Below are positions 37,328 through 46,812 of a stretch of DNA of 64,000 nucleotides, in pieces. Below the pieces are notes generated by a model. It was not told the DNA's origin. It made no database searches and was given only the letters and a program-made list of their open reading frames with translations. Position numbers and translations under genes: made by a program. Every line of letters begins with the position of its first letter. The first letter of the stretch is position 1. This DNA comes from Candidatus Riflebacteria bacterium HGW-Riflebacteria-2 (GTDB taxonomy: Bacteria > Muiribacteriota > Ozemobacteria > Ozemobacterales > Ozemobacteraceae): NCBI GenBank assembly GCA_002839435.1, contig PGYA01000006.1, forward strand, positions 1-64,000. Direction: 5' to 3'.

Positions 37328-39082
37328 ATGTGCGCTAAACCAGCCCCTCAGCAACGCAAACGACTTGGCGACATTCTCGTCGAGGCCGGCCTGATCACCT
37401 CTGAGCAACTCCAGGAAGCCTTGAGCAAGCAGAAAGTTCTCGGCAAGCGCCTCGGCAAGGTTCTCGTCGAAACCGGCATGACTAACGAAGACAGCATTGC
37501 CACCACGCTGGCACGCCAGATGAACATACCCTATCTGAACCTTAATGAGATGACTGTGCCGCCCGAAGTGCTGACGACGATTCCCGAGGGCATTGTGCGC
37601 AGTCACAATCTGCTGCCGGTTCATCTTACCGGCAATCTGCTGCAGATCAGCATGGCTGACCCGCTTGACGTTTTCATTATCGACGAGATTCACTACCAGA
37701 CGGGATATGAGCTTGAGGTAGCGATCAGTCCTGAATCGCAGGTCGAAGCGGCAATCCGTCATTACTACGGCACCAGTGACAGTCTGCAGAATGCTGTCGA
37801 TAATATCGCGGCCGAACGCAGTTCTGAGGTTACACTCGACGAGAGCTTCTTTACCACCTTCGATCTCGGCGGCGAAGAGCAGAGCGTTCCGATTATCAAC
37901 CTGGTCAATACGATCATTCAGCAGGCCATCAACGACCGCGCCAGCGATATTCACATCGAGCCCGACGAAGAAATTATCAGGGTCAGATACAGAATAGACG
38001 GAATTCTCAACGAGCTCATGAAGGCGCCAAAAAACATTCAGAGCGAGCTTCTCTCGCGCCTGAAAATCATGGCGCAGATGGATATTTCCGAAAAACGCCT
38101 GCCACAGGACGGCCGCATCAAGGTAAAAGTGCAGAACAAAAGCATCGACCTGCGCGTATCGTCTTTGCCAACGGTATTTGGCGAAAAAATAGTCATTCGT
38201 ATTCTCGACAAAAGCCGCATGCAGCTAACCCTCGACCAGGTTGGCTTCGACCATGACCTGCTCGAGCTCTTCAAAACCCTTTCCTCATCGCCGAACGGCA
38301 TCTTTCTGATGACCGGTCCGACTGGCTCAGGCAAAACCTCTACTTTATATGCTGCCATCAACTTTATCAGAAATGGCCAGATCAACATAACAACAGTCGA
38401 AGATCCGGTCGAATACCTGATACCCAGTATCAACCAGGTGCAGGTTCGCCCCGAAATTGGCCTGACCTTCGCGCGCACCCTGCGCTCGATTCTGCGCCAG
38501 GATCCCAACGTCATACTCATCGGCGAAATCCGCGATTTCGAAACCGCCCAGATCGCCATCGAATCGGCTCTGACCGGCCATCTGGTATTTTCGACTCTGC
38601 ATACCAACGATGCCGCATCGGCGATAACCCGACTGATTGAAATGGGGGTTGAACCTTATCTGGTCGCTTCAGCAGTTATCGGCGTCGGTGGCCAGCGTCT
38701 TGTCCGCAAGATCTGCCCATCATGCCGCACATCTTTCAAACCTGCCGGCGAGTCTCTTGAACTTCTTACCGAACATGGCTATGCCGATGCCGAATTGTTC
38801 AGCGGCAAGGGCTGTCTGACCTGCCGGCGCACCGGTTACTCAGGGCGAACCGCGATTCACGAAATCATGACGATCAACGAAGAAATTCACAGCCTGATCC
38901 TCAAATCAGTTTCGGCCCGCGATATCAGACACGCCTCTATCAATGCCGGCATGCGCACTATGCGTATCGACGGTGTTATCAAGGCGGTCAAAGGTGTGAC
39001 CACGCTTGAAGAAGTCATGCGCCTGACGCGCGGCGAAGAAATCCGCCGGGTCAGCAGTCTGAAGACAGGTAGCACTGGGTGA
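37328..39082 (+). CDS. gspE: GspE/PilB-type assembly ATPase
   Basis: Cytoplasmic hexameric ATPase that powers pilus/pseudopilus extension. It has 584 aa: an N-terminal MshEN/GSPII_E-N domain (RLGDILVEAGLITSEQLQEA), then the ATPase core with Walker A GPTGSGKTSTLYAAI, Asp box EDPVEYLIPSINQVQV, Walker B LIGEIRDFETAQIA and the GspE/PilB tetracysteine zinc element (CPSC and CLTC). Ends four bases into gspF. First of the complete machinery set E-F-G-H-I-J-K-L-M. Confidence 0.97.
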   Translation: MCAKPAPQQRKRLGDILVEAGLITSEQLQEALSKQKVLGKRLGKVLVETGMTNEDSIATTLARQMNIPYLNLNEMTVPPEVLTTIPEGIVRSHNLLPVHLTGNLLQISMADPLDVFIIDEIHYQTGYELEVAISPESQVEAAIRHYYGTSDSLQNAVDNIAAERSSEVTLDESFFTTFDLGGEEQSVPIINLVNTIIQQAINDRASDIHIEPDEEIIRVRYRIDGILNELMKAPKNIQSELLSRLKIMAQMDISEKRLPQDGRIKVKVQNKSIDLRVSSLPTVFGEKIVIRILDKSRMQLTLDQVGFDHDLLELFKTLSSSPNGIFLMTGPTGSGKTSTLYAAINFIRNGQINITTVEDPVEYLIPSINQVQVRPEIGLTFARTLRSILRQDPNVILIGEIRDFETAQIAIESALTGHLVFSTLHTNDAASAITRLIEMGVEPYLVASAVIGVGGQRLVRKICPSCRTSFKPAGESLELLTEHGYADAELFSGKGCLTCRRTGYSGRTAIHEIMTINEEIHSLILKSVSARDIRHASINAGMRTMRIDGVIKAVKGVTTLEEVMRLTRGEEIRRVSSLKTGSTG

Positions 39083-40293
39083 ACAGAAGATTTGCATACA
39101 AGGCACTCGACCTGAACGGCAAGACCATGGAAGGCTTCATGGAAGCCGCAACTACCGAAGAAGTTGGAACCTGGCTGGCCGACCGCAACTACTTCGTGCT
39201 TGAAATTGCCTCAGCCCCGCTGCAGACACTGGTAGCTACCGGCAAAGCTGAACTAAGAATCCCGGCACGCAAGATGAACTTCTTTCTGCTCCAGCTGTCA
39301 AGCCTTATCAATGCCGGATGTCCGCTGATAATGAGCCTGCACGCCCTTTACCGGCAGACGCCAAAAGGGCCTTTGCGCGAGCTATTAAAAGACCTGCGCG
39401 AAAAGATTGAATCAGGCAAATCATTTTCAGAAGCGCTGAAAGCACATCGAAAAGTGTTTTCGAACCTTTTCATCACAATGGTCGAAGTCGGTGAAATAGG
39501 TGGCATTCTCGGTGAAATTCTCGAGCGCTATGCCTACATCAACGACTCGATGTACCGTCTGCGCGCTAATATCATCAAGTCAATGATTTATCCGGCCATA
39601 TTGCTAATTTTTACCATTATCGTAGCCTGGGCGCTGCTTGCCTTCGTTTTTCCGGTGTTGATCGAAAAGATTCAGATCAGCGGCGACCTCCTGCCGCTGC
39701 CGACCAGAATCTTTCTGTTCGCTTCCAACCTGCTTACCGGCAACTCAATTTTGATCGGCAGTATGCTGGCTCTGTTGATATTCGGTTTTTTTATGCTGCG
39801 CAGTTCAGCAAGCGGGGCACGTCTGATATCGAGAACTGTTATCAGTATCCCGCTGGTCAACTCGATGTTCATGCAGATGGAACTTTCTTTGTTTGCGCGC
39901 ATACTTGGCACTCTGCTCAAGTGCGGCGTGCCGATTCTGACGTCGCTGCATGCGGTTGAAAAGGCTCTTGGCAACGTAATATACAAAGAAGCCATTAATG
40001 GCATCCGCGAAGCAGTGAGTCGCGGAGAATCTCTTACTCAGGCGATCAGCAAGCACCGCGACCTGTTTCCCGAAAGCATCATTCTAATGGCCGATGTCGG
40101 TGAACGTAGCGGCAACACTGGTGAAATGCTGGAAAAAGCCGGTATCATTTACGAACGTGATCTCGAAACCACGGTTGAAACTCTGGTTTCACTGCTACAG
40201 CCGGCCCTGGTAATCTTTCTTTCGGTTTTTGTGGTAACTTTGACCATGGCCATGTACCTTCCATTATTTGACATAATTAAAACTGTGAGATAA
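39079..40293 (+). CDS. gspF: GspF/PilC-type inner-membrane platform protein
   Basis: A 404-aa polytopic inner-membrane protein with two T2SSF domains (LQLSSLINAGCPLIMSLHAL in the first, FARILGTLLKCGVPILTSL in the second) and hydrophobic helices near 175-200, 215-240 and at the C-terminus. It couples ATPase turnover to pilin extraction. GTG start at 39079 overlaps gspE by four bases. Confidence 0.97.
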   Translation: MNRRFAYKALDLNGKTMEGFMEAATTEEVGTWLADRNYFVLEIASAPLQTLVATGKAELRIPARKMNFFLLQLSSLINAGCPLIMSLHALYRQTPKGPLRELLKDLREKIESGKSFSEALKAHRKVFSNLFITMVEVGEIGGILGEILERYAYINDSMYRLRANIIKSMIYPAILLIFTIIVAWALLAFVFPVLIEKIQISGDLLPLPTRIFLFASNLLTGNSILIGSMLALLIFGFFMLRSSASGARLISRTVISIPLVNSMFMQMELSLFARILGTLLKCGVPILTSLHAVEKALGNVIYKEAINGIREAVSRGESLTQAISKHRDLFPESIILMADVGERSGNTGEMLEKAGIIYERDLETTVETLVSLLQPALVIFLSVFVVTLTMAMYLPLFDIIKTVR

Positions 40294-40341
40294 AGTAACA
40301 AAGACTGCAATCGTTTGTCGCAAAATCTTCGTGGAGGCTCT

Positions 40342-40857
40342 ATGCGAAAAAAAGGTTTTTCACTTGTCGAGTTATTGATCGTTGTGCTGGTAATAGGCAT
40401 CCTGGTTGCCATTGCCATTCCGAGATATCAGAGTATCGCCTCCATAGCCCGCGCTAAGTCATGCCTGTCGAATCAGAAAGGCATCGAAAGCCTTATCTCC
40501 CTCTGGGAAGCCAAGAATTTCGAGCTTGATTCGGGTAAGAACCGCTGGTCATGGGTTGATCGCTCAGGTAACATGCGCTGGAAATATTCGAATGCGCTTC
40601 TACAGCTCAACGATATCGCCAAGGACACCAAGTTGTTCATCTGCCCGGAAGCAGCCAACCGCTGGGGTTATACCTGGAACGGCTCGAGTTATCGTTTTTA
40701 TAACACGGACAACACCGGTCTGTGGATCATCGGATCGACCGGAAAAATGGGCGGCCGCGGCGTCGTATGCGCCCTCAGGCTTGGCACCCGCTGGATCGGG
40801 ATGAACGGCCAGATGGGCCCGGACGGTTCAAAGGACAGCGCTCACCATTACTGGTAA
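40342..40857 (+). CDS. gspG: Major pseudopilin (GspG/PilA type)
   Basis: A 171-aa protein with a short leader MRKKG then FSLVELLIVVLVIGILVAIAIP, a perfect prepilin site with Glu at +5. The ATG at 40342 has GGAGG 6 nt upstream; an in-frame ATG at 40315 would disrupt the leader. The C-terminal domain is Trp/Gly/Asn rich (NRWGYTWNGSSYRFYN), with two cysteines. It follows E and F as in type II secretion operons. Confidence 0.92.
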   Translation: MRKKGFSLVELLIVVLVIGILVAIAIPRYQSIASIARAKSCLSNQKGIESLISLWEAKNFELDSGKNRWSWVDRSGNMRWKYSNALLQLNDIAKDTKLFICPEAANRWGYTWNGSSYRFYNTDNTGLWIIGSTGKMGGRGVVCALRLGTRWIGMNGQMGPDGSKDSAHHYW

Positions 40858-40862
40858 GCTGA

Positions 40863-41366
40863 ATGGCTAAGAGCACAAGCTGCCAGGCCGATAGTTCAGC
40901 AAACAATGCCACACCGGGATCGAGTCTCCACAACCGCAGTCGGTTCAGTCAAGCCCGTGGCAGAGTTTCTGGCTTCACCCTGATCGAGGTATTGATCGTA
41001 GTTCTGGTCATGGGCGTTCTTTTCGGCACCGGCCTTTCGGTTTATTCCGGGATTACCCGCGATTCGCAACTGCGCACAAGAACCGATGAACTCACCAGCT
41101 TTTTTGCCGCCTGCCGACATCGCGCCCTTCTGCGCAAAACGCCAGTAAAGTTTATTTATGACAACGGTATTCTCGGCACCGACCAGTCGAACAATCTTCG
41201 CCAGAGAATCAGCGAAATCGACTTTCAGCTTGCGACAAAGCTGTTCAACAATCTCTCGGTTGACCGCAACGGGATATTCATACTGAACGGACGACCGGTT
41301 GATCAGCTGGAACTACCGGTCAAACTACCCGGCGGGCACTCCAGCATAATTACAGTAGAGCTTTAA
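40863..41366 (+). CDS. gspH: Pseudopilin GspH-like
   Basis: A 167-aa protein with an unusually long ~36-residue leader before the cleavage motif VSG and FTLIEVLIVVLVMGVLFGTG (Glu at +5). The globular half contains TDELTSFFAACRHRALLRK, typical of GspH/FimT. GspH initiates the pseudopilus tip complex. No good Shine-Dalgarno precedes the ATG, and 5 bp separate it from gspG, so re-initiation is likely. Confidence 0.88.
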   Translation: MAKSTSCQADSSANNATPGSSLHNRSRFSQARGRVSGFTLIEVLIVVLVMGVLFGTGLSVYSGITRDSQLRTRTDELTSFFAACRHRALLRKTPVKFIYDNGILGTDQSNNLRQRISEIDFQLATKLFNNLSVDRNGIFILNGRPVDQLELPVKLPGGHSSIITVEL

Positions 41367-41783
41367 ATGCAGAGACAGGCACGAATAGAGCATTCTTCCG
41401 CCGCCGGCAACCGGCGCGCCTTTTCGCTGCTCGAAATTCTCATCACTCTGCTCGTGCTGTCAGGCTCGATTGTCATAATGTTCTCGGGCTTCGACAAGGC
41501 GGCGCAACTCGACATGTTTGCCAGCTTCGAATCTGAGGCGGCATTTCTCGCCGAACGCGAAATCGAGCTGCTCAAGTCTGAGCTGCTACAAGGACGGATC
41601 AAGCCGGCAGCAGGCTCACTGCCAAGTCGTTTTAGACTCAAACCCGGTTGGAAGCTGTCATGCATAACATCAGCGACAGACAGCAAAGAGGATGTACGCC
41701 TTATCTGCTTTGTCAGCAAAGGCGACCGACAGTTTCAGCTGGAATCGTTCGTGTTTGTTCCAGACGCAGGAGCCAAAGAATGA
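41367..41783 (+). CDS. gspI: Pseudopilin GspI-like
   Basis: A 138-aa minor pseudopilin, N-terminus NRRA then FSLLEILITLLVLSGSIVIM. Glu +5 is present, but the residue before the expected cleavage site is Ala instead of the usual Gly. The AAFLAEREIELLKSELLQ helix follows, typical of GspI/PilV. It starts right after the gspH stop and overlaps the next gene by four bases. Confidence 0.85.
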   Translation: MQRQARIEHSSAAGNRRAFSLLEILITLLVLSGSIVIMFSGFDKAAQLDMFASFESEAAFLAEREIELLKSELLQGRIKPAAGSLPSRFRLKPGWKLSCITSATDSKEDVRLICFVSKGDRQFQLESFVFVPDAGAKE

Positions 41784-42178
41784 TTAACCGCCAGGGCTTT
41801 TCTCTACTTGAGATCACCGTGGTCATGCTGATCATGGGTCTGACTATCACTGCCCTGCTGCAGATGTTTGACTGGAGTCAGATGCGCTATACCGATATCT
41901 CGCGGGGCTGGCAGCGACGAGCCGGGCTTACCGAAATCAGATTATGGCTGCGCGAGCGAGTTATGCATTCAGAACTCGACCGTATCAATATCGAAAATCT
42001 GGTCGATGCGGTCAGACTGCCTGCCGGTTTGCGCATTGCCGGAATAAAACTGCGCGAGCATAACAACGACACCTGGTTCATCACACTCGACTTTTTCGAT
42101 GACCGCAACCGCAACAAAAAACCGGATCCCGGCGAGTCTGAAACCAGACTTTTCTGTTTCAGGGGGCGATCAGCTTGA
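41780..42178 (+). CDS. gspJ: Pseudopilin GspJ-like
   Basis: A 132-aa minor pseudopilin. ATG 41780 overlaps the previous stop (ATGA) and gives INRQG then FSLLEITVVMLIMGLTITAL with Glu +5. The RRAGLTEIRLWLRERVMHSE helix is typical of GspJ/PilW. Shorter than usual GspJ (~200 aa). Confidence 0.85.
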   Translation: MINRQGFSLLEITVVMLIMGLTITALLQMFDWSQMRYTDISRGWQRRAGLTEIRLWLRERVMHSELDRINIENLVDAVRLPAGLRIAGIKLREHNNDTWFITLDFFDDRNRNKKPDPGESETRLFCFRGRSA

Positions 42179-42582
42179 ACAGACGCGGCTTCAGCCTCTA
42201 CCTGACATTTCTCATCAGCACCGTGATTTTTCTGCTGGTCACTACCAGTTACGAAATCAGCAGAACTGCCCTTGATCTCGGGCGCTCGGAAGCTATAGAA
42301 ACCCAGGTTTTCCATGCAGCCGATGGCGGTATCGAACGTGGTCTGACGCGACTGCGCAAGCAGTATGCGCCATTCAAAATGAGCTACAGTTCTATCATCA
42401 GCCAGCATCGCCGTTTGGTGATCGAGGTAGAAGCTGTTAAAAGCGGCGGATTGATTGATCTGCTGGTGTCAGCCGGCCTGTTTGAGGGCAATCGTGAAGT
42501 AGCCAGGCAGCATTTGAAACGTAGCGGAATCGAAAATCTTAAAGGGCGCAATGGTATCGGAAAGTTAGTGGAGGCCACATGA
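42175..42582 (+). CDS. Small GspK/PilX-like pseudopilin lacking Glu5
   Basis: A 135-aa protein with prepilin leader NRRG then FSLYLTFLISTVIFLLVTTS; Leu replaces Glu at +5, as in GspK tip proteins. FHAADGGIERGLTRLRKQ matches the PilX/GspK helix. Much shorter than GspK (~320 aa), so only a reduced tip domain. TTG start at 42175 overlaps the gspJ stop by four bases. Confidence 0.78.
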   Translation: MNRRGFSLYLTFLISTVIFLLVTTSYEISRTALDLGRSEAIETQVFHAADGGIERGLTRLRKQYAPFKMSYSSIISQHRRLVIEVEAVKSGGLIDLLVSAGLFEGNREVARQHLKRSGIENLKGRNGIGKLVEAT

Positions 42583-44273
42583 AGAGCACCAGCAGTAACG
42601 GCTTATACGCAGCATTTGACATAGGGACCGCGGCAATAAAAGCCGTGATTATAGAGATTACCGATACAGGCCGACGCCTGGCCACGATAGAAGACGAACA
42701 ACTCAAGCCTGTTTCCGACTTTCCCGGCGAAGACGAATACCGGCAGCATGTTATCGAAACACTCAAGGGTCTGGCCGGACGTCTGCCGATAAAGGAATGC
42801 CGCCATGTTTCAGCGCTGTATTCCAATCGCGAGCTGCAGGTAAAGATTATAGAACTTCCCAGTCAGGTACAGGAAGACCAGATCGACAAGATTCTTAACT
42901 GGGAAGCCAAAAAACTTCTTTCGCCGACCTTTCGCGAAGAACCTTATGCTTTTGCCTACCGGATCATTCGCAAAAGTCCTTACATGGTTGCGCTTACGGT
43001 AATACCGCAACGACTGCTCGAGCGCTTTGTCGATATATTTGAAGCAGCTGGAATCAAGCTTGACAGCACCTATGGTGAAGTTTTTGCCGCTGATGCACTC
43101 AGAGAGATCGTTGATCTTTCAGGACTGCCAGCGATGTCGATCGTAAACTTCGGTTACAGCGGTACGCACCTGCAGATATTTGCCGCCGGTGAACTGCGTT
43201 TCTATCGGTTCATCCCTTCAGGAATGAGTGAAATGTCGATACCGCCAACCGATAACGAACTTGAAATGTTCGCGCAAAAAATCAGATTCAGCTTCGATTA
43301 TTTTCGCGCCATCAGCAAACTCAATCAGATCGACAGCCTGTTTTTTATGGGCGGCGGTGCAGCTTTGCAAGGTGCCCTGCCTTTTTCCCGCAGTTATTTC
43401 AATCCATCACGCATCAACATAGTTGACACATCCGGCGGCATTGATATCAGCCCAATTCTGCCCGAAATAACCGACAACTCGCCGGCCGAAGAAAAGCAGC
43501 GACTTCTTTTGCCTTTTATTCCGGCTGTTGGGGCGATTCTTGCCTGCCTTTCAGCACAATCAAAGACGATGAACCTGAGCGAATGTCTCAAGAGCAAAAA
43601 ACGCGACAAGCGCCTGAAGGAACTGGCTCGCCTTTTGCCGCTCTGGATTGGCATCATAGGCCTGTTTCTTATTCTGACACTGCTTTTATACACTCGAAGC
43701 AATCTGCGAGAACGGCTACAGGAAACCCAGAAGCAGATGGATTCAGCCAGAATTGGTGCCGAAGCGATAACCATCAAAGCCAATCGCCTGCGAGCATCTC
43801 TCGACACCGCAGTAAAGTTGAGTCCGTCGGCACGCAAAGCTCTTCTTCCGATTATTCATAATCGACTCAGCGTCGATCATCTACTGTTTATAATGGCGCA
43901 GGCTCGCCCCGAGGGTCTGAAAATCAATGAAATTCTCATTCGCACTGAAGCTGAAGCAGAAAACCTCGGGTTTGATGAACAAAACCCACAGACATCTGCA
44001 GGCGCCGGCGAAACTGATGAATACGGCGAAAATGTTCCCAAGAATGAATTTGCCAGCAGCCTCGCCGAGCAGATTGGAGATTCAGACCAGGTCGGCGAAG
44101 GCCTCATCGGCAAGATCATCATTATCAAGGGTAATGCCGCCAGCAATGAAGAAATCAGCCATTTTACCGGACAAATGGCTGAAAAGCGCGTAATCAAGCG
44201 TTATAAAGTCATCAACAGCCGGAAAGCCAGGCCTTCCGGCCTGGAATTTCTCATAAGTGGAGAATTACCATGA
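42579..44273 (+). CDS. PilM-PilN fusion (GspL-like) inner-membrane assembly protein
   Basis: A 564-aa protein. Residues ~8-325 are an actin-like PilM/GspL cytoplasmic domain (YAAFDIGTAAIKAVIIEI phosphate loop, MSIVNFGYSGTHLQIFAAG, FFMGGGAALQGAL). A transmembrane helix lies at ~350-370 (WIGIIGLFLILTLLLYT), followed by a coiled coil and a PilN-like periplasmic domain. Unlinked PilM and PilN are usual in type IV pili; the single-chain form resembles GspL. It anchors GspE to the membrane and pairs with the PilO/GspM-like protein downstream (4-bp overlap). Confidence 0.9.
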   Translation: MKSTSSNGLYAAFDIGTAAIKAVIIEITDTGRRLATIEDEQLKPVSDFPGEDEYRQHVIETLKGLAGRLPIKECRHVSALYSNRELQVKIIELPSQVQEDQIDKILNWEAKKLLSPTFREEPYAFAYRIIRKSPYMVALTVIPQRLLERFVDIFEAAGIKLDSTYGEVFAADALREIVDLSGLPAMSIVNFGYSGTHLQIFAAGELRFYRFIPSGMSEMSIPPTDNELEMFAQKIRFSFDYFRAISKLNQIDSLFFMGGGAALQGALPFSRSYFNPSRINIVDTSGGIDISPILPEITDNSPAEEKQRLLLPFIPAVGAILACLSAQSKTMNLSECLKSKKRDKRLKELARLLPLWIGIIGLFLILTLLLYTRSNLRERLQETQKQMDSARIGAEAITIKANRLRASLDTAVKLSPSARKALLPIIHNRLSVDHLLFIMAQARPEGLKINEILIRTEAEAENLGFDEQNPQTSAGAGETDEYGENVPKNEFASSLAEQIGDSDQVGEGLIGKIIIIKGNAASNEEISHFTGQMAEKRVIKRYKVINSRKARPSGLEFLISGELP

Positions 44274-44908
44274 ATAATATAGCAACCAATCTGGTGGCGC
44301 TTTTCATCGTTCTTATCGTAGTATTTTTCGCCGGTCGCATTTTCCTGCTGGCTGACGTTAAAACCCAGCTGACCCAGGCTGAGAGTAAGCTTGCAGAGCA
44401 CCAGACGCAACAAACCACACTCGAAGCCGAATATGAAAAACTGAAGAATCGTGTTAAGAACTCAGAGGTTCCTTTACGCAGCAATAAACTGCTTATTGCC
44501 GGCCAGGAAGCTTCGCTGCTGCGCTCGGTTATCGATCTTGGCGGCAAAAGCATGCGGCTTAATTCTTACTCGATGCTGCCATCATTCATGGTCAAGCCTG
44601 CCGAAGAAGAAAGTTATACAGAAAGCCCGAGCCAGTCGACAGGAAATATTGGAGAACTGCCACAATTGGACGAACAGGGCATGCCGGTCGGCCTGGCAGA
44701 AGAAGACGAAGAATGGCCGGGCGTCGAGATAATCCCGGTCAAAATGACATTCACATCGACTTATCGTTCTTTTGGCAAGTTCCTCAGCGACGCCGGCAAA
44801 AGTATGCCGGTAAATTCTGTCAGGTCAATGGATCTGCTGATGAAAAGCGACGGAATTGTCAAAGGCACGCTGATCATGAATTTTCCAGTTGCTGAGAACG
44901 GCAATTAG
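44270..44908 (+). CDS. PilO/GspM-like inner-membrane protein
   Basis: A 212-aa bitopic protein: N-terminal transmembrane helix (ALFIVLIVVFFAGRIFLL), coiled coil (~30-65), Pro/Glu-rich linker, then a ferredoxin-like periplasmic domain (VKMTFTSTYRSFGKFLSDAG) as in PilO. Expected partner of the PilM-N/GspL protein. Confidence 0.85.
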   Translation: MNNIATNLVALFIVLIVVFFAGRIFLLADVKTQLTQAESKLAEHQTQQTTLEAEYEKLKNRVKNSEVPLRSNKLLIAGQEASLLRSVIDLGGKSMRLNSYSMLPSFMVKPAEEESYTESPSQSTGNIGELPQLDEQGMPVGLAEEDEEWPGVEIIPVKMTFTSTYRSFGKFLSDAGKSMPVNSVRSMDLLMKSDGIVKGTLIMNFPVAENGN

Positions 44909-44931
44909 CAACTTAAAACGAGGAGATAAAA

Positions 44932-45258
44932 ATGCAGAACGGCAACGAAACCTGGAAATGGGGAGTCGTATTCATATTACTGGCAATTTTTCTGGTAACA
45001 GCCAATCAGGCCTATCAACACGTCACCAGTCAGGAAGAGTATGAAGCGCCTGATGACTATCTCAAGGGCGACTCCTGGGATATCGAACACCAGGGCGGCC
45101 CGGGAGCGGGACAACCGGTACAGCTGTCGCCAGAATTGCCCGATGGTTTTGATCGACCACTCGGAACAGCTGCCTCAGATTCAGAGGAGGCTTTTGAGCC
45201 GGTGATTATCGACGAAGATATCGACTGGAACAAGGTTAAAGATCCTTCTGAGGAATAG
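44932..45258 (+). CDS. Small single-pass membrane protein in secretion operon
   Basis: A 108-aa protein with one transmembrane helix (WGVVFILLAIFLVTANQAY) and an acidic, Pro-rich periplasmic tail. The ATG has GAGGAG upstream. Its place after PilO suggests a GspC- or PilP-like linker to the secretin, but no HR or PDZ domain is visible, so this is inference from position only. Confidence 0.72.
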   Translation: MQNGNETWKWGVVFILLAIFLVTANQAYQHVTSQEEYEAPDDYLKGDSWDIEHQGGPGAGQPVQLSPELPDGFDRPLGTAASDSEEAFEPVIIDEDIDWNKVKDPSEE

Positions 45259-45263
45259 CGCCA

Positions 45264-46067
45264 ATGCGTATCACGCATTTTTCTACAGCAACGCTGCTTG
45301 TGTTACTGGGTTTAACGGTTGTCAGCCTTGATGCCAGAGAACTTCAGCCACAGTTGCGCGAAGCCGAAAGGCTTTATCAGGCCGGGCGTTACCAGGATGC
45401 CGCCCGGACTGCCAATGATTATCTGCGTTTTTTTCCCGATGATTTTCAGGCCCTTGTTATAGCCGGTATCAGCGCTTACAACAATGGCGACTATTTAAGC
45501 GCAAAAAAACATATTGCCAAAGCGCACGCCAGAGAACCCAAACACCCTCTCGTCGTAGAATATGCCGCTCTGCTGCGCGAAATCGAATATCGCGGCGGTT
45601 CTTTGTCACCGATTCCCTTGCAGCCGCCGGCAAGCAACGAATATGAAACTGCCGGCTTCTTCAAACGTGGCTACTTTGGCCCGGGATTTACTCACACATC
45701 AGGCAATGTAATAGACCCGGCGCTGGCGACGCCAGAAGTTGCCTTGCCGATGCCACATCCCGAAACAGAAAGCATTTTCAAGACACAACCAGTCCTTGAT
45801 ATTGCTGAAAAAGCTTTTGCCGAAGGTAATTTCCACAAGTCGTATCTTTTTTATTCGCAGCTGCTGGCCTCACAACCGACTAACCGCCGATTTCTCATAG
45901 GCCGTGCCGAATCAGCGTTTCACATGAAACGCTACCGACAGGTTGTTGACATGCTGGGACCGCTGCTGGCTGCCCCGGAAACACAAGGGTTCAATGCCAC
46001 AGAAATAAAAAAAGCCCGCCAACTGCTAAGCGATGCGCGGCAAAAGGCTTTTGCAGAACAGCCTTAA
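45264..46067 (+). CDS. Secreted TPR protein
   Basis: A 267-aa protein with a signal peptide (TLLVLLGLTVVSLDA) and tetratricopeptide-like helices in two blocks (EAERLYQAGRYQDAARTAND, ALVIAGISAYNNGDYLSAKK; then FAEGNFHKSYLFYSQLLA, GRAESAFHMKRYRQVVDML). Periplasmic, possibly a PilF-like pilotin or BamD-like scaffold. It ends 4 bp from the convergent motB stop, closing the operon; no terminator is seen in between. Confidence 0.82.
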   Translation: MRITHFSTATLLVLLGLTVVSLDARELQPQLREAERLYQAGRYQDAARTANDYLRFFPDDFQALVIAGISAYNNGDYLSAKKHIAKAHAREPKHPLVVEYAALLREIEYRGGSLSPIPLQPPASNEYETAGFFKRGYFGPGFTHTSGNVIDPALATPEVALPMPHPETESIFKTQPVLDIAEKAFAEGNFHKSYLFYSQLLASQPTNRRFLIGRAESAFHMKRYRQVVDMLGPLLAAPETQGFNATEIKKARQLLSDARQKAFAEQP

Positions 46068-46071
46068 TGGC

Positions 46072-46812
46072 TTATTCCCATGTATAATTCCGTGTCACTT
46101 TCTTTTTGGTCGAAAGAACGATGATTTCAACCCTGCGGTTTATCTCGCGGTTTTCGGCGCTGGTATTGGGAACTTTTGGTCTGAATTCACCGTAGCCCTG
46201 AGCCGAGAACCTTTCGGGATCCTGCTGCATATTCTCGACATAGAAACGCACGACTGAACAGGCACGCGCGGTCGAAAGCTCCCAGTTGGAAGGGAAAGTT
46301 CCACTGCGGGTTGGCTCATCATCGGTGTGACCGTCGATTCGAATGTAGTTGTCAATCGTGCTGAGAACTGGAACCAGCGAAATCAGAACTTCTTCGGCAC
46401 CTTTGCGCATTGTGGCGCTGCCGCTTTCAAACAGAACGTTCGAAGGAATTTCGATTTTGACCATCTGATCAGATGCCATGACCAGCATGCGATCAGCCGC
46501 TGGGGCCTTGCGCAGCTGGTTTTTCACCTTTTTTACGAGATGTGGAATTTCGCTTTTGCGTGAAGACGGTGTCAGCAGAATGCCCTTGCCGCCATGCGTA
46601 AGCCATTGGCTCGAACCCTGCGCCGTGTTGATACTGAAAACAGCATGAAACTTTTCGTCACGCGATTCGCTTTCCTGCCGCTTTTTAGGAGAATCCAGCG
46701 ATGAGAAAGCGAACAGCATGACGAAAAAGCAGAGCATGTTAGTCACCAGGTCTGCATATGATACAAACCATAATGGCGCCGTAACGTCTTCGGACTTTTT
46801 TCGTTTAGCCAC
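46072..46812 (-). CDS. motB: MotB, flagellar stator with OmpA-like domain
   Basis: Stator subunit anchoring MotA to peptidoglycan. I prefer the GTG at 46812 (VAKRKKSEDVTAPLWF), preceded by GGAG and overlapping the motA stop by 8 nt, over upstream starts deep in motA. The 246 aa have a plug/transmembrane segment with the proton-binding Asp D21 in SYADLVTNMLCFF, then an OmpA-type peptidoglycan-binding domain (IDGHTDDEPTRSG, LSTARACSVVRFYVE, NREINRRVEIIVL). Proton or sodium specificity cannot be read from this alone. Confidence 0.93.
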   Translation of the reverse strand: MAKRKKSEDVTAPLWFVSYADLVTNMLCFFVMLFAFSSLDSPKKRQESESRDEKFHAVFSINTAQGSSQWLTHGGKGILLTPSSRKSEIPHLVKKVKNQLRKAPAADRMLVMASDQMVKIEIPSNVLFESGSATMRKGAEEVLISLVPVLSTIDNYIRIDGHTDDEPTRSGTFPSNWELSTARACSVVRFYVENMQQDPERFSAQGYGEFRPKVPNTSAENREINRRVEIIVLSTKKKVTRNYTWE